Shown here one piece after another: positions 25,906-34,597 of a DNA stretch of 64,000 nt (positions are counted from its first letter, which is position 1; every line of letters begins with the position of its first letter). A program made the position numbers and the translations under genes. The notes beneath the pieces were generated by a model. That model saw nothing but the letters and a program-made list of their open reading frames with translations, ran no database searches and was not told the origin of the DNA. Source of the stretch: Pseudomonas sp. Teo4 (lineage in GTDB: Bacteria > Pseudomonadota > Gammaproteobacteria > Pseudomonadales > Pseudomonadaceae); contig NZ_JAXCIL010000001.1 of the NCBI RefSeq assembly GCF_034387475.1, forward strand, positions 2,294,001-2,358,000, read 5' to 3'.

Positions 25906-26319
25906 TTACTTCTCGCTCGGCGTGACCAGTACCGTCTCATTGCTGTCGAGCACGAACACGGCCATCAGCTTGGCGGGCTTGCTGTCGCTGGCATTGGCGC
26001 TGACGCCGTGGAACGCACCCGGTGCCTCGTACCAGTTCTCGCCGGGCTTGTAGACCTTGGCCGGCTCGCCATTGACGCTGCTGCGCACTTCGCCTTCGAG
26101 CACGGTGGCATAGATGAAGGCTGATTTCGGGTGGCGGTGCGCAGGCGATGCGGCGCCTGGGGCGTAGTCGACGATCACCCCGCGCATGCTCTTGCCCGGT
26201 ACGTTGGGCAGTGGGCGGTCGAAGACCACGGTGACCTTGCTGACCGGACGCTCGGCGGCCACTACCGGGGTGATGGCCAGCGCGGCGAACGCGGCGGCCA
26301 GGAGAGTGCGGCTGAACAT
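25906..26319 (-). CDS. Secreted cupin-domain protein
   Basis: 137 residues from the ATG at 26319 (AGGAG upstream). Signal peptide MFSRTLLAAAFAALAITPVVA, then one cupin barrel: APGAASPAHRHPKSAFIYATVLEGEV (metal-binding His pair) and YKPGENWYEAPGAFHGVSAN (second motif). Such small periplasmic cupins are of unknown function. It lies between the NmrA-like gene (37-bp gap) and the HlyD gene (56-bp gap), so it is in the efflux operon. Confidence 0.83.
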   Translation of the reverse strand: MFSRTLLAAAFAALAITPVVAAERPVSKVTVVFDRPLPNVPGKSMRGVIVDYAPGAASPAHRHPKSAFIYATVLEGEVRSSVNGEPAKVYKPGENWYEAPGAFHGVSANASDSKPAKLMAVFVLDSNETVLVTPSEK

Positions 26320-26356
26320 GACGTTACTCCTTCTGTTCGGGTTGGGTTTGACTGAC

Positions 26357-27100
26357 TTACTGGCGAGCCAGCCAGTCTTCGAAACGGGTCGTGCCAAGTC
26401 GTGCACCGCTGCCAGGGGTCAACGCCTTGTCATCGAGCTCGGCGCCGAAATAGCGCGCATGCACATCCGCCACCACCTTGCGCGGATCGCCGCTCAGGCG
26501 CAGGAAGCGGCGCACCAGCTCATCCAGCGGCGTGGCCTCTGGCCCGGCGACCTCCAACGTGCCGTTGACCGGTGGCGCCAGCACCACGTCGGTGAGCGCC
26601 GCGACCACATCGTCCGAGGCCATGGGCTGGAACAGCGCCGGCGACAGGTGAATTTCCTCACCCACCGCGCCCGCCTGGGCAATGCCCTCGACGAACTCGA
26701 AAAACTGCGTGGCACGCAGCACGGTGTAGGGCACCCCGGAGCGCTTGATCAGCGCCTCCTGGGCGACCTTGGCCCGGAAATAGCCGTTTTCCGGCAGCCG
26801 CTCACTGCCGACGATCGACAGCGCGACATGATGTTTCACACCTGCCGCCTTCTCGGCCGCCAGCAGGTTGCGGGTGGACGTCTCGAAGAATTCAAGCACG
26901 GCCTGGTCCTCCCAGGACGGCGCATTGGCCACATCCACCACCACATCCGCACCGTTCATCGCCTCGGCCAAGCCCTCGCGGGTGATGCTGTTCACCCCCG
27001 TGCTCGGCGCCGCCGGGACGGCATGGTGCCCGCGCTCGCGCAAACCGTTGACAAGCTTCGAACCAATGAGGCCAGTGCCTCCGATCACCACGATTTTCAT
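26357..27100 (-). CDS. NmrA-like NAD(P)-binding protein (atypical SDR)
   Basis: 247 residues. N-terminal dinucleotide motif VIGGTGLIGSKLV (about 5-17), the central VDVANAPSWEDQAVLEFFE and HHVALSIVGSERLP segments of the atypical SDR/NmrA group; the usual YxxxK is replaced by YFRAKVAQE. Such proteins act as NAD(P)H-dependent reductases or redox sensors. First gene of the operon that continues with the cupin, HlyD and MFS genes. The divergent regulator is at 27342, with a tandem direct repeat in between. Confidence 0.83.
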   Translation of the reverse strand: MKIVVIGGTGLIGSKLVNGLRERGHHAVPAAPSTGVNSITREGLAEAMNGADVVVDVANAPSWEDQAVLEFFETSTRNLLAAEKAAGVKHHVALSIVGSERLPENGYFRAKVAQEALIKRSGVPYTVLRATQFFEFVEGIAQAGAVGEEIHLSPALFQPMASDDVVAALTDVVLAPPVNGTLEVAGPEATPLDELVRRFLRLSGDPRKVVADVHARYFGAELDDKALTPGSGARLGTTRFEDWLARQ

Positions 27101-27193
27101 GGGGCTCTCTCCGCTTACTCGACCGCAACCATTGCCGTCGTCATGGTTCCAGCGTGCGCCGAGGCCTGAGCAGAGTCCTTGCCCACTGGCTGG

Positions 27194-27226
27194 ATTTGCC
27201 TCCAGGCAAGCTTGAATTTGCGTCCA
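27194..27226. promoter_or_regulatory. Tandem direct repeat ATTTGC(C/G)TCCA, 22-bp period
   Basis: ATTTGCCTCCA (27194-27204) and ATTTGCGTCCA (27216-27226) differ at one base and are spaced exactly two helical turns apart, the layout typical for OmpR-type winged-helix proteins. The first repeat also contains the dyad TTGCCT-CC-AGGCAA. They lie in the 241-bp divergent region between the efflux operon and the winged-helix regulator. Confidence 0.5.
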
Positions 27227-27341
27227 AACTGTTCAATCCGCGCCCTGCCGTGTGCAGCCGCCAATAGGCTGCCGTATCATCGACCCACACCCATGAACAG
27301 TCGCCTCGGACACGAAGCCTAAGGCGTGCGAGGGACACTAC

Positions 27342-28901
27342 GTGCCATTCGAGTTTGACGACTATGTGCTCGACGAACAGCGCAGGGAGCTGACCCAGCG
27401 CGGGCAGGCCGTGACCATCGGTCCGCAGGTGTTCGACCTGCTTTTGCAACTGGTCAGCAACCATGACCGGGTATTGGGCCGCGACGAGCTGCTGGCCCGC
27501 GTGTGGAACGGCAAGATCGTCTCCGAGTCGACCATCACCAGCCATATCAATGCCGTGCGCAAAGCCATCGGCGACTCAGGCGAGGAACAGCGCCTGCTCC
27601 GCACGGTGGCACGCAAGGGCTATCGCTTTGTAGGCCAGGTTCGCGAACCCGCCAACGTTGAAGCCCCCGCCGAACCTGCCAGCGCCAGCCTCGGGCTGGC
27701 GTTGCCCGACAAACCTTCGATCACCGTGCTGCCCTTCCAGAACCTCAGCGGCGACCCGGAGCAGGACTATTTCGCCGACGGCATGGTCGAGGACATCATC
27801 GCGGCCCTGTCACGCATCCGCTGGCTGTTCGTCATTGCCCGCAATTCCAGTTTCACCTTCAAGGGCCAACGTATCGACGTGCAGCAGGTCGGCCAGACGC
27901 TGGGCGTGCGCTATGTGCTTGAAGGCAGCGTGCGCAAGGCGGGCAAACGGGTGCGCATTACCGGCCAGCTGATCGACGCCACCACCGGTGAGCACCTGTG
28001 GGCCGAGCGTTTCGAAGGGCAGCTCGATGACCTGTTCGAGCTGCAGGACCAGGTGGCTGAAAGTGTGGTGGGCGCCATTGCCCCACAGCTCGAACGGGCC
28101 GAGATCGAACGGGCCAAGCGCAAACCCACCGACAGCCTGTGCGCCTACGATTACTACCTGCGCGGCACCGCAAAGCTGCATAACGGTACCCGCGAAGCCA
28201 TCGCCCAGGCGTTGCCGCTGTTCTACCAGGCTATCGAACTCGACCCGGAGTTCGCCTCGGCCTATGGCATGGCGGCATGGTGCTACTTCTGGCGCAAGCT
28301 CAATGGCTGGATGGACGATCGTGATCAGGAAATCGCCGAGGGTGCCCGTCTGGCGCGCCTGGCCGTTGAGCTGGGGCGTGACGATGCCGTGGCGTTGACC
28401 CGCGGCGGGCATGCCCTCGGGCATCTGGCGGGCGACCTCGACGGTGGTATCGCCCTGCTCGACCGGGCGCGCCTGCTCAACCCCAACCTGGCGCCCGCCT
28501 GGTACCTGGGCGGAATCTTGCGGGCGCTGCGGGGCGAGACACAGACCGCCATCGACAATCTCAAGCACGCCGCACGGCTGAGCCCGCTGGACCCGGAGAT
28601 GTTTCGCATGCAGGTGGGCATGGCATTGGCGCACTTCTTTGCCGGGCGGCTGGACGAAGCTATCGAGTGGGCGGAAAAGGCGCTGGGCAATCTGCCCAGC
28701 CTGCTCGCGGCGGTGGCCCTGTTGGCGGCCAGCCATGCGCTAAGCGGGCGGATGGATAACGCACACCAGGCGATGCAACGCTTGCGTGCGCTGGACCCAG
28801 AGTTGCGGTTGTCTGCATTGAGGCAATGGTTGCCGATTTATCGCGATGAGGACTTGGCCCGGCTTGCCGAGGGGTTGAGGTTGGCGGGATTGCCGGAGTA
28901 A
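27342..28901 (+). CDS. Winged-helix (OmpR/CadC-type) regulator with TolB-like and TPR domains
   Basis: 519 residues from a GTG at 27342 (GAGGG upstream). DNA-binding winged helix (about 1-98: GPQVFDLLLQLVSNHDRVL, ARVWNGKIVSESTITSHIN, VARKGYRF). Then a TolB-N-like domain (about 125-250, SITVLPFQNLSGDPEQDYFA and YVLEGSVRKAGKRVRIT) and C-terminal TPR-like helices (about 260-510). There is no transmembrane helix, unlike CadC, so it should be cytoplasmic. It is divergent from the NmrA-cupin-EmrAB operon and likely controls it; the signal is unknown. Confidence 0.85.
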   Translation: MPFEFDDYVLDEQRRELTQRGQAVTIGPQVFDLLLQLVSNHDRVLGRDELLARVWNGKIVSESTITSHINAVRKAIGDSGEEQRLLRTVARKGYRFVGQVREPANVEAPAEPASASLGLALPDKPSITVLPFQNLSGDPEQDYFADGMVEDIIAALSRIRWLFVIARNSSFTFKGQRIDVQQVGQTLGVRYVLEGSVRKAGKRVRITGQLIDATTGEHLWAERFEGQLDDLFELQDQVAESVVGAIAPQLERAEIERAKRKPTDSLCAYDYYLRGTAKLHNGTREAIAQALPLFYQAIELDPEFASAYGMAAWCYFWRKLNGWMDDRDQEIAEGARLARLAVELGRDDAVALTRGGHALGHLAGDLDGGIALLDRARLLNPNLAPAWYLGGILRALRGETQTAIDNLKHAARLSPLDPEMFRMQVGMALAHFFAGRLDEAIEWAEKALGNLPSLLAAVALLAASHALSGRMDNAHQAMQRLRALDPELRLSALRQWLPIYRDEDLARLAEGLRLAGLPE

Positions 28902-28939
28902 TCGGTGATGCATTGATGATTTGCGCAGCAAAGGGTCTC

Positions 28940-30076
28940 TCAACCGGCACTTTGGCACACCTCGCCCAGCACTTGCTCGACCACGGCCTTCAGTGCCAGA
29001 CGCTGTTCCCAACCTTGCTCCAGGGCACCCGCAAGCATTGCCAGCTGGCGCTCGGCACTGGTGCCTTGACTCAGGATGCGTCTGGCCTGGTAGAACGCCT
29101 GCTCGGCATCCTGCGTATCCGGGGGCATCAAGGACTGCAGTTGCGCCAGCCAGCCTTCGGCACTTACCGGATGCCTGTCCTGCACGCCGATGAACGTGCC
29201 CTTGCAGCCATAACGGTAAGCCCGCCAGTAGTTTTCCTGGGTTATCCAACGCAGTTCATTGCTGATCGGCTGCCAGCGCTGGCTGAGCAACAGGGTCTGT
29301 TCGACCAGATGGCGAAACAGCCCGGCAATCGCCAAGCCATCCTCCAACCTCGGGCAGGCATCGCAGATCCGCAGTTCTACCGTGGGAAAGCGCCGCGACG
29401 GACGTATCGCCCACCAAAAGTCCCCATCCGCCGCAAGCCCACCGACGTCTTGCAGCAGCCTTCTGTAGCGCTGGTAGTCATGCCAATTGTCCAGCGGTTC
29501 GGGCATGCCCATGTGCGGCCACTCGGCGCACACCACGCGACGGTAGCTACGGTAGCCTGTAACCAAACCACTCCACAGAGGTGACGACGTGCTGAGGGCC
29601 AGAAACAACGGCAACCAGTAGAGCAGCTGATTGATCAGTTGCATCCGATCAATGCCATGGGGCACGCCCACATGGATGTGCAGCCCGGACAGCAGGCTAC
29701 GTCGGGCGACGATCTGGTAGTCGTCGAACACCTGGCGATAATGGGGCAGGTTTCGCGCGTGCTGACGCCGCCATTGCGCGCCAGGGTGGCTGGCAGCGCA
29801 GTAAAGCCCTACGCCTTCATCCAACAGCACGTTACGCAGTGTGTGACGGCTTTGCGTGAAGAAACTGCGCGCCTCATGCAAATTGCCGAATACCGGCGAG
29901 GCCACCTCGATCTGGCTGCAGAACATTTCTTCGGCGAAATGCTCACCCATCGTTTCCTGACAACGACGAGTCACCGCTCGCGAAGGCCTGGCCAGGACCT
30001 GTCCACTGTCAAGGTCCACCAGCAGGTATTCTTCCTCGATGCCGAACCCGCACACCGAGCCCGTGCCGTTAGACAT
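28940..30076 (-). CDS. YbdK-family carboxylate-amine ligase (GCS2-like)
   Basis: 378 residues of the glutamate-cysteine ligase type 2/YbdK fold. Visible: FGIEEEYLLVDLDSG at the start, MFCSQIEVASPVFGN, LLSGLHIHVGVPHGID and RFPTVELRICDACP, the family's metal and substrate segments. E. coli YbdK has weak gamma-glutamylcysteine ligase activity; the true substrate of this clade is open. Its start overlaps the methyltransferase stop by 8 bp, which ties it to the methyltransferase and diiron-protein genes in one operon. Confidence 0.88.
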   Translation of the reverse strand: MSNGTGSVCGFGIEEEYLLVDLDSGQVLARPSRAVTRRCQETMGEHFAEEMFCSQIEVASPVFGNLHEARSFFTQSRHTLRNVLLDEGVGLYCAASHPGAQWRRQHARNLPHYRQVFDDYQIVARRSLLSGLHIHVGVPHGIDRMQLINQLLYWLPLFLALSTSSPLWSGLVTGYRSYRRVVCAEWPHMGMPEPLDNWHDYQRYRRLLQDVGGLAADGDFWWAIRPSRRFPTVELRICDACPRLEDGLAIAGLFRHLVEQTLLLSQRWQPISNELRWITQENYWRAYRYGCKGTFIGVQDRHPVSAEGWLAQLQSLMPPDTQDAEQAFYQARRILSQGTSAERQLAMLAGALEQGWEQRLALKAVVEQVLGEVCQSAG

Positions 30077-31022
30077 TGCGGGTCACGTTCAGCGCCACGG
30101 CGGCGATGCGTTCAACCTGCTCGTAGCCCGGTTCGGGCAATTGCTCACCAAACACATCTGGGTCCAGTTCACGGTAGTGCCAACTGAATGCAGGCCCGGC
30201 AAGGCGCAGGCGCACGGCTTCGAGCAAGGCGTCGCGGCCTTCGACGATGGCTACCCCGGTGTACAGCAACAAAGTGCCGCCGACTGCCAGGCGTTCGCGA
30301 GCCTGTTCGACAATACGCAAGGAAAGCTGCGCACCGAGCGCCCCACCGCCATGACGATAGGCCCGCTGCCGGGCATCCAGCATATAGGGTGGATTGGCAA
30401 CGATCAGGTCGAACGAGCCACAGACACCCTCGAGCAGGTCGCTGAGTGCTGTCGAAACGTTGGTCACGCCAGCCAAGGCAGCATTGATGGCGGTGAATCG
30501 TAGCGCCAATGGATTGATGTCCACCGCGCAGACCCGGGCATGCGGAGCGGCCCGGGCTATCAGCAGCGCACCAATGCCGCTGCCACAGCCAATGTCTACA
30601 GCCTGTTCCACAGGTTTGGGGTTGTGCTGCAGAAAGCCCTGGATCACCTGGGCGAAGCGGTAGCTGTCGGGGCCGAAGAACACGGCGTCACGGCTATCGG
30701 TAGGCCATGCCGAATGAACCACCAGCAGGTCGTCGAGACTCGACCAACGTACCAGGCTGCGCAGCAATTCATCCTGCTCTTGAACCAAGCCCGCCGCTTT
30801 CAGCTGCGCCAGTTCATCGCTGCCGATCAGCGCTGCTGGGAACGGCCTGCTCCAGCCAAACACATCGCGCAAGTCACGTGCCTCACGCGCAGTTGCTCGG
30901 CCGTTGACGTGGGCGTGAGTGTTCGGCGTGACGCACGTGAAACGATAACCGTCGGCACTCAGGCGCCTGCCCAGTTGCAATAGCGCCCGGTCGGCGTGCT
31001 CGTGGTTCTGATCAAGCAGCAT
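30069..31022 (-). CDS. Class I SAM-dependent methyltransferase with NPPY motif
   Basis: 317 residues. SAM-binding motif I AVDIGCGSGIGALLIARA (about 141-158), acidic post-I VCAVDINPLALR, and NPPY at 210-213, the catalytic motif of N-methyltransferases acting on glutamine amides, adenine or similar planar nitrogens (HemK/PrmC-like fold). The N-terminal 110 residues are family-specific. The target could be a protein, RNA or small molecule; the operon context (diiron protein and amine ligase) favours a small molecule. The start overlaps the preceding stop by one base (TGATG). Confidence 0.82.
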   Translation of the reverse strand: MLLDQNHEHADRALLQLGRRLSADGYRFTCVTPNTHAHVNGRATAREARDLRDVFGWSRPFPAALIGSDELAQLKAAGLVQEQDELLRSLVRWSSLDDLLVVHSAWPTDSRDAVFFGPDSYRFAQVIQGFLQHNPKPVEQAVDIGCGSGIGALLIARAAPHARVCAVDINPLALRFTAINAALAGVTNVSTALSDLLEGVCGSFDLIVANPPYMLDARQRAYRHGGGALGAQLSLRIVEQARERLAVGGTLLLYTGVAIVEGRDALLEAVRLRLAGPAFSWHYRELDPDVFGEQLPEPGYEQVERIAAVALNVTRNV

Positions 31023-32395
31023 CAGTTCGGCCCTGCGCGGGTCAACCCGGTGGCATGGATAAAGTCACGAGTCGCGCGCAGGCCATTGGGCGTGGCATGG
31101 CGATTACCCCACATCCGTTCGATCATGCGATCTACGCAAACCTCGCCTTGCGCCACTGGTGCGTCTTGCTCCAAGGCCAGGTCCCGCTCCCACTGCCCGG
31201 GTCGGACGCGTCGACAGTCCTCAGCTGCCGTGTCACCGACAATCCAGTCATGCAACAGCTGCTTCTCATAGGCTGTAAATACACCGAACATCGCGGCCTG
31301 CGGCCCGTCGATCAAGGTCCAGAACCGGCTATGCGAAGGAGCTTCGCCCCGGCGCACCCACTGTTGCGCTTCAAGGGCACGCAGAAAGCCTGGCATTGCC
31401 TCTGCATCGGCCAGCCATTGGTTGATGGTGCGCCCTTGCAGACGGCAGCGATCACTGTGCATGAACTGCCCGTAGGGCCGCTTGCGCTGCAATGCAGCCA
31501 GCAGTTCGTCTTCCAAGTCAAAGCTCACGATCATCGACGGGGTATCGATGCCGAGGTCATTGAGTCGATAGCCCTGCCGAACGCGGTCATAGAAGGCTTT
31601 TGCGCATTGGCCAGGCATCAGCAGACGCAGGCTTTGCAGCGCGCGACGGGCGTGGCCACAAGCGGCATTGTCGATGGTGACATGCAGTTGAAAATAGTGC
31701 GCGTCGATGCCCAGTTCGGCCAGTTCATGGGTGGTGATCAGCAGGTGCAAGGGGGGCTGCTCGTAGCCCAGGTTGTAACCGATCACCTCGGGCAGAAAAT
31801 GTTCGGCGTGGCGACCCAATGCCAATTGCACCACCCCCTGCAAATACCGCGACGGATCGAGCGGCAGGCCTTGGTCACATCCCAGACGGCTGAGTAATCG
31901 CTGGTAGATCAATACATGGTTGCAGCGTGGATCACCGTCGCCAAGTTCTTCGAGGAACGTTCGAATCAGCCCGTGAAAACGGAAATCACGCCAGTGCCTG
32001 AGCACTCCATGCAGCCAGGCGCCATCGACAACTTTGGTCGGCGCGACTTGCTGGAGAAACCACAGGGCATGAGCGCGATTGGCGAAGTAATGCCTTGGAG
32101 CACCCTGGTGACGCCGTGTCAGATAACGCGTGTGATCGGTGGCCACCTGCGCGGCATGGTTGGCAGCCCAACTCTCCAGTTGCGCCGGGTCATCCGGCAG
32201 ATCGTCAGCCATGCTCGCCGTGCGTCGAAGCTGAGTGGACAGCCACTCCCTCGCGTCGTGTTCGCCATCCTGCAGCATCGCCAAGTAAAGACGTTGCGGA
32301 TCCTCCACCCCCCTATAGCTTGCCTGCCGTACGTTTTCAGGCTGCATGAATGCCATGGTCGACAGCTCTGCTGTCGGTAGCAGGTGCTTTCTCAT
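31022..32395 (-). CDS. Heme-oxygenase-like diiron (iron-containing redox enzyme) protein
   Basis: 457 residues from the ATG at 32395 (GGGAG six bases upstream); the open frame extends 127 codons further but lacks an RBS. The C-terminal half has the Haem_oxygenas_2 pattern: a glutamate in LPEVIGYNLGYE (Glu203), then HYFQLHVTIDNAACGH, giving His238, Asp242 and His248 as candidate metal ligands. Related proteins are nonheme iron oxygenases and N-oxygenases such as those making N-N or alkene bonds. First gene of a three-gene operon with the methyltransferase and YbdK ligase. The reaction is unknown. Confidence 0.78.
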   Translation of the reverse strand: MRKHLLPTAELSTMAFMQPENVRQASYRGVEDPQRLYLAMLQDGEHDAREWLSTQLRRTASMADDLPDDPAQLESWAANHAAQVATDHTRYLTRRHQGAPRHYFANRAHALWFLQQVAPTKVVDGAWLHGVLRHWRDFRFHGLIRTFLEELGDGDPRCNHVLIYQRLLSRLGCDQGLPLDPSRYLQGVVQLALGRHAEHFLPEVIGYNLGYEQPPLHLLITTHELAELGIDAHYFQLHVTIDNAACGHARRALQSLRLLMPGQCAKAFYDRVRQGYRLNDLGIDTPSMIVSFDLEDELLAALQRKRPYGQFMHSDRCRLQGRTINQWLADAEAMPGFLRALEAQQWVRRGEAPSHSRFWTLIDGPQAAMFGVFTAYEKQLLHDWIVGDTAAEDCRRVRPGQWERDLALEQDAPVAQGEVCVDRMIERMWGNRHATPNGLRATRDFIHATGLTRAGPN

Positions 32396-32615
32396 GAAGG
32401 GCTCCCGTTTGCTCTGCGAGGTCTTCATAACAATGAGTGCAGCGCGCCCGACAGCATTCCTTTTCATTGCTGCGCAGCTGATGAGTGGCGCTAATTGCCG
32501 GGCCGATGCTGACGCGACCACTCGTCCAGTCTCCGGCACTTTGGCGCCTTGCTGGCCTCCACCCTGTACCCACTGCACACGGAGTGAGCACGATGCCAAG
32601 CGCAGATAAAGACCC

Positions 32616-33398
32616 ATGTCCATCATGAACACGATGCTCCCCGCCCCAACTGGCCTGATCGAACCGTTGACCGCAGTGCATCGCCTCACGGTGCTGACGC
32701 TCAACGTGCACAAGGGCTTCACCCTGTTCAACCGCCGGTTCATCCTGCCGGAGCTGCGCGAAGCGGTGCGCTCCACCGGTGCCGACCTGGTGTTCCTTCA
32801 GGAGGTGCACGGCAGTCATCAATGGCATGCCAAGCACCACCCAGCGTGGCCGCAGCAACCTCAGTACGAGTTTCTCGCCGACAGCATGTGGCCGCAATTC
32901 GCCTATGGACGCAATGCGGTCTACCCCCATGGCGACCATGGCAATGCCCTGCTGTCGAAGTTTCCGATCGGTGCCTGGAACAATCTGGACGTTTCCATAC
33001 ATGGCAACGAGCAGCGCGGCCTGTTGCACTGCCAGCTGGCAGTGCCAGGCCATGAGCAGGTACATGCCATCTGCGTGCATCTGGGCTTGCGCGAGGATCA
33101 TCGCCAGCGCCAGGTCGGCCTGCTCCTGGCATTGCTCGACAGCCTGCCAGCGGGAGAGCCGGTGATCGTCGCCGGTGACTTCAATGACTGGCGCCTGAAG
33201 GCCAACGCGCGGCTGTCCGACCATCTGATCGAAGCTTTCGACAAACCGGCACGCAGCTTCCCCGCGCGCCTGCCCCTGTTGCGCCTGGACCGCATCTACC
33301 TGCGCAATGCGCGGCCCATCGGGGCGCAGGTGCTTTCCAGATATCCATGGTCGCACCTCTCTGATCATGCCCCCTTGGTGGCGCAGGTGTCCTTGTGA
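32616..33398 (+). CDS. Endonuclease/exonuclease/phosphatase-family protein (YbhP-like)
   Basis: 260 residues. EEP fold motifs in order: LTVLTLNVHKGF, ADLVFLQEVHG, GDHGNALLSKFP, ICVHLGLRE, VIVAGDFNDW and the C-terminal LSDHAPLVAQV. The gene is directly coupled to clsB (GTGA overlap at 33395-33398) and then a YbhN-like gene, the same trio as E. coli ybhP-ybhO(clsB)-ybhN. A phospholipid-related phosphodiesterase role is possible but unproven. Confidence 0.85.
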   Translation: MSIMNTMLPAPTGLIEPLTAVHRLTVLTLNVHKGFTLFNRRFILPELREAVRSTGADLVFLQEVHGSHQWHAKHHPAWPQQPQYEFLADSMWPQFAYGRNAVYPHGDHGNALLSKFPIGAWNNLDVSIHGNEQRGLLHCQLAVPGHEQVHAICVHLGLREDHRQRQVGLLLALLDSLPAGEPVIVAGDFNDWRLKANARLSDHLIEAFDKPARSFPARLPLLRLDRIYLRNARPIGAQVLSRYPWSHLSDHAPLVAQVSL

Positions 33399-34597
33399 AC
33401 CAGGCCTGGAGTGACGGCAACCACGTCGAACTGCTGATCAATGGTGAGCAGTACTACCCGCGCGTGTTCGAGGCCATGGCCCAGGCGCGGGACGAGATCC
33501 TTCTGGAAACCTTCATCATCTACGACGACAAGGTCGGCCAACCCTTGCGCCAGGTGCTGATCGACGCGGCCCGGCGAGGCGTACGAGTCGAGGTGGCGGT
33601 GGACGGCTATGGCACCGCTGACCTGCCCGGCGATTTCATTTCCTCCATGACCGATGCCGGAGTGCGCTTCCACTCGTTCGACCCACAGCCGCGACTGGCC
33701 GGCATGCGCACCAACCTGTTTCGCCGCCTGCATCGCAAGATCGTGGTGATTGACGGTCAGCGCGCCTTCATTGGCGGTATCAACTACAGCGCCGACCACT
33801 TGGGCGACTTCGGGCCACAGGCCAAGCAGGACTACGCCGTCGAGGTCGTGGGCCCCGTGGTAAGCCAGATCCACGCGTCCACTTGCCGGATGCTCGCCCC
33901 CGTCATGGATACCGTAAGTCAGGTCGCGTCGGCCAGCACCGCTGCCGGCACAGCCAGCGCCCTGCTGGTTGAGCGCGACAACCACCGCCATCGCAACGAC
34001 ATCGAGCTGTGCTACCTGCAGGCCTTGCGCGAAGCCAAGCGACGCATCGTCGTCGCCAACGCCTATTTCTTCCCTGGATATCGCCTGCTGCGCGAGCTAC
34101 GCAATGCCGCTCGGCGGGGCGTGGAGGTGACCCTGATCCTTCAGGGGCAACCGGACATGCGCTGGGTCAGGGCCCTCTCGCGACTGCTCTACAACTATCT
34201 GTTGCGAGACAACGTACGCATCCATGAGTACCGCCGGCGCCCCCTCCACGGCAAGGTGGCGCTGGTGGATGACGACTGGTCCACCGTGGGTTCGAGCAAT
34301 CTCGACCCGCTGAGCCTGTCGTTCAACCTCGAAGCCAACCTGCTGATCCGCGACCGCACCTTCAACCACGGCCTGCACCAGCATCTGAGCGAACTGACCC
34401 GCGAACACTGCAAGGCGGTAACGCTGGAGCGCATGGTGCGTGGCTACTGGTGGCGCGCACCGCTGATCTTCCTGGGCTTTCACATCACCCGCTACTTCCC
34501 ACGCATCGCCGGCTGGTTTCCGGCGCATCGGCAGCGGCTGCAATCGCTACAAACGGACATCGAGACTTCGGTCGACTACCGCGGGGGCAAAACCTGA
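33395..34597 (+). CDS. clsB: Cardiolipin synthase B
   Basis: 400 residues from a GTG overlapping the previous stop. Two HKD phospholipase-D motifs: HRKIVVIDGQRAFIGG (His113, Lys115, Asp120) and HGKVALVDDDWSTVGSSNLD (His285, Lys287, Asp292). ClsB-type enzymes make cardiolipin from phosphatidylglycerol and phosphatidylethanolamine or another PG. There is no N-terminal pair of membrane helices, which separates it from ClsA. Overlaps the ybhN-like gene by one base. Confidence 0.9.
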   Translation: MNQAWSDGNHVELLINGEQYYPRVFEAMAQARDEILLETFIIYDDKVGQPLRQVLIDAARRGVRVEVAVDGYGTADLPGDFISSMTDAGVRFHSFDPQPRLAGMRTNLFRRLHRKIVVIDGQRAFIGGINYSADHLGDFGPQAKQDYAVEVVGPVVSQIHASTCRMLAPVMDTVSQVASASTAAGTASALLVERDNHRHRNDIELCYLQALREAKRRIVVANAYFFPGYRLLRELRNAARRGVEVTLILQGQPDMRWVRALSRLLYNYLLRDNVRIHEYRRRPLHGKVALVDDDWSTVGSSNLDPLSLSFNLEANLLIRDRTFNHGLHQHLSELTREHCKAVTLERMVRGYWWRAPLIFLGFHITRYFPRIAGWFPAHRQRLQSLQTDIETSVDYRGGKT

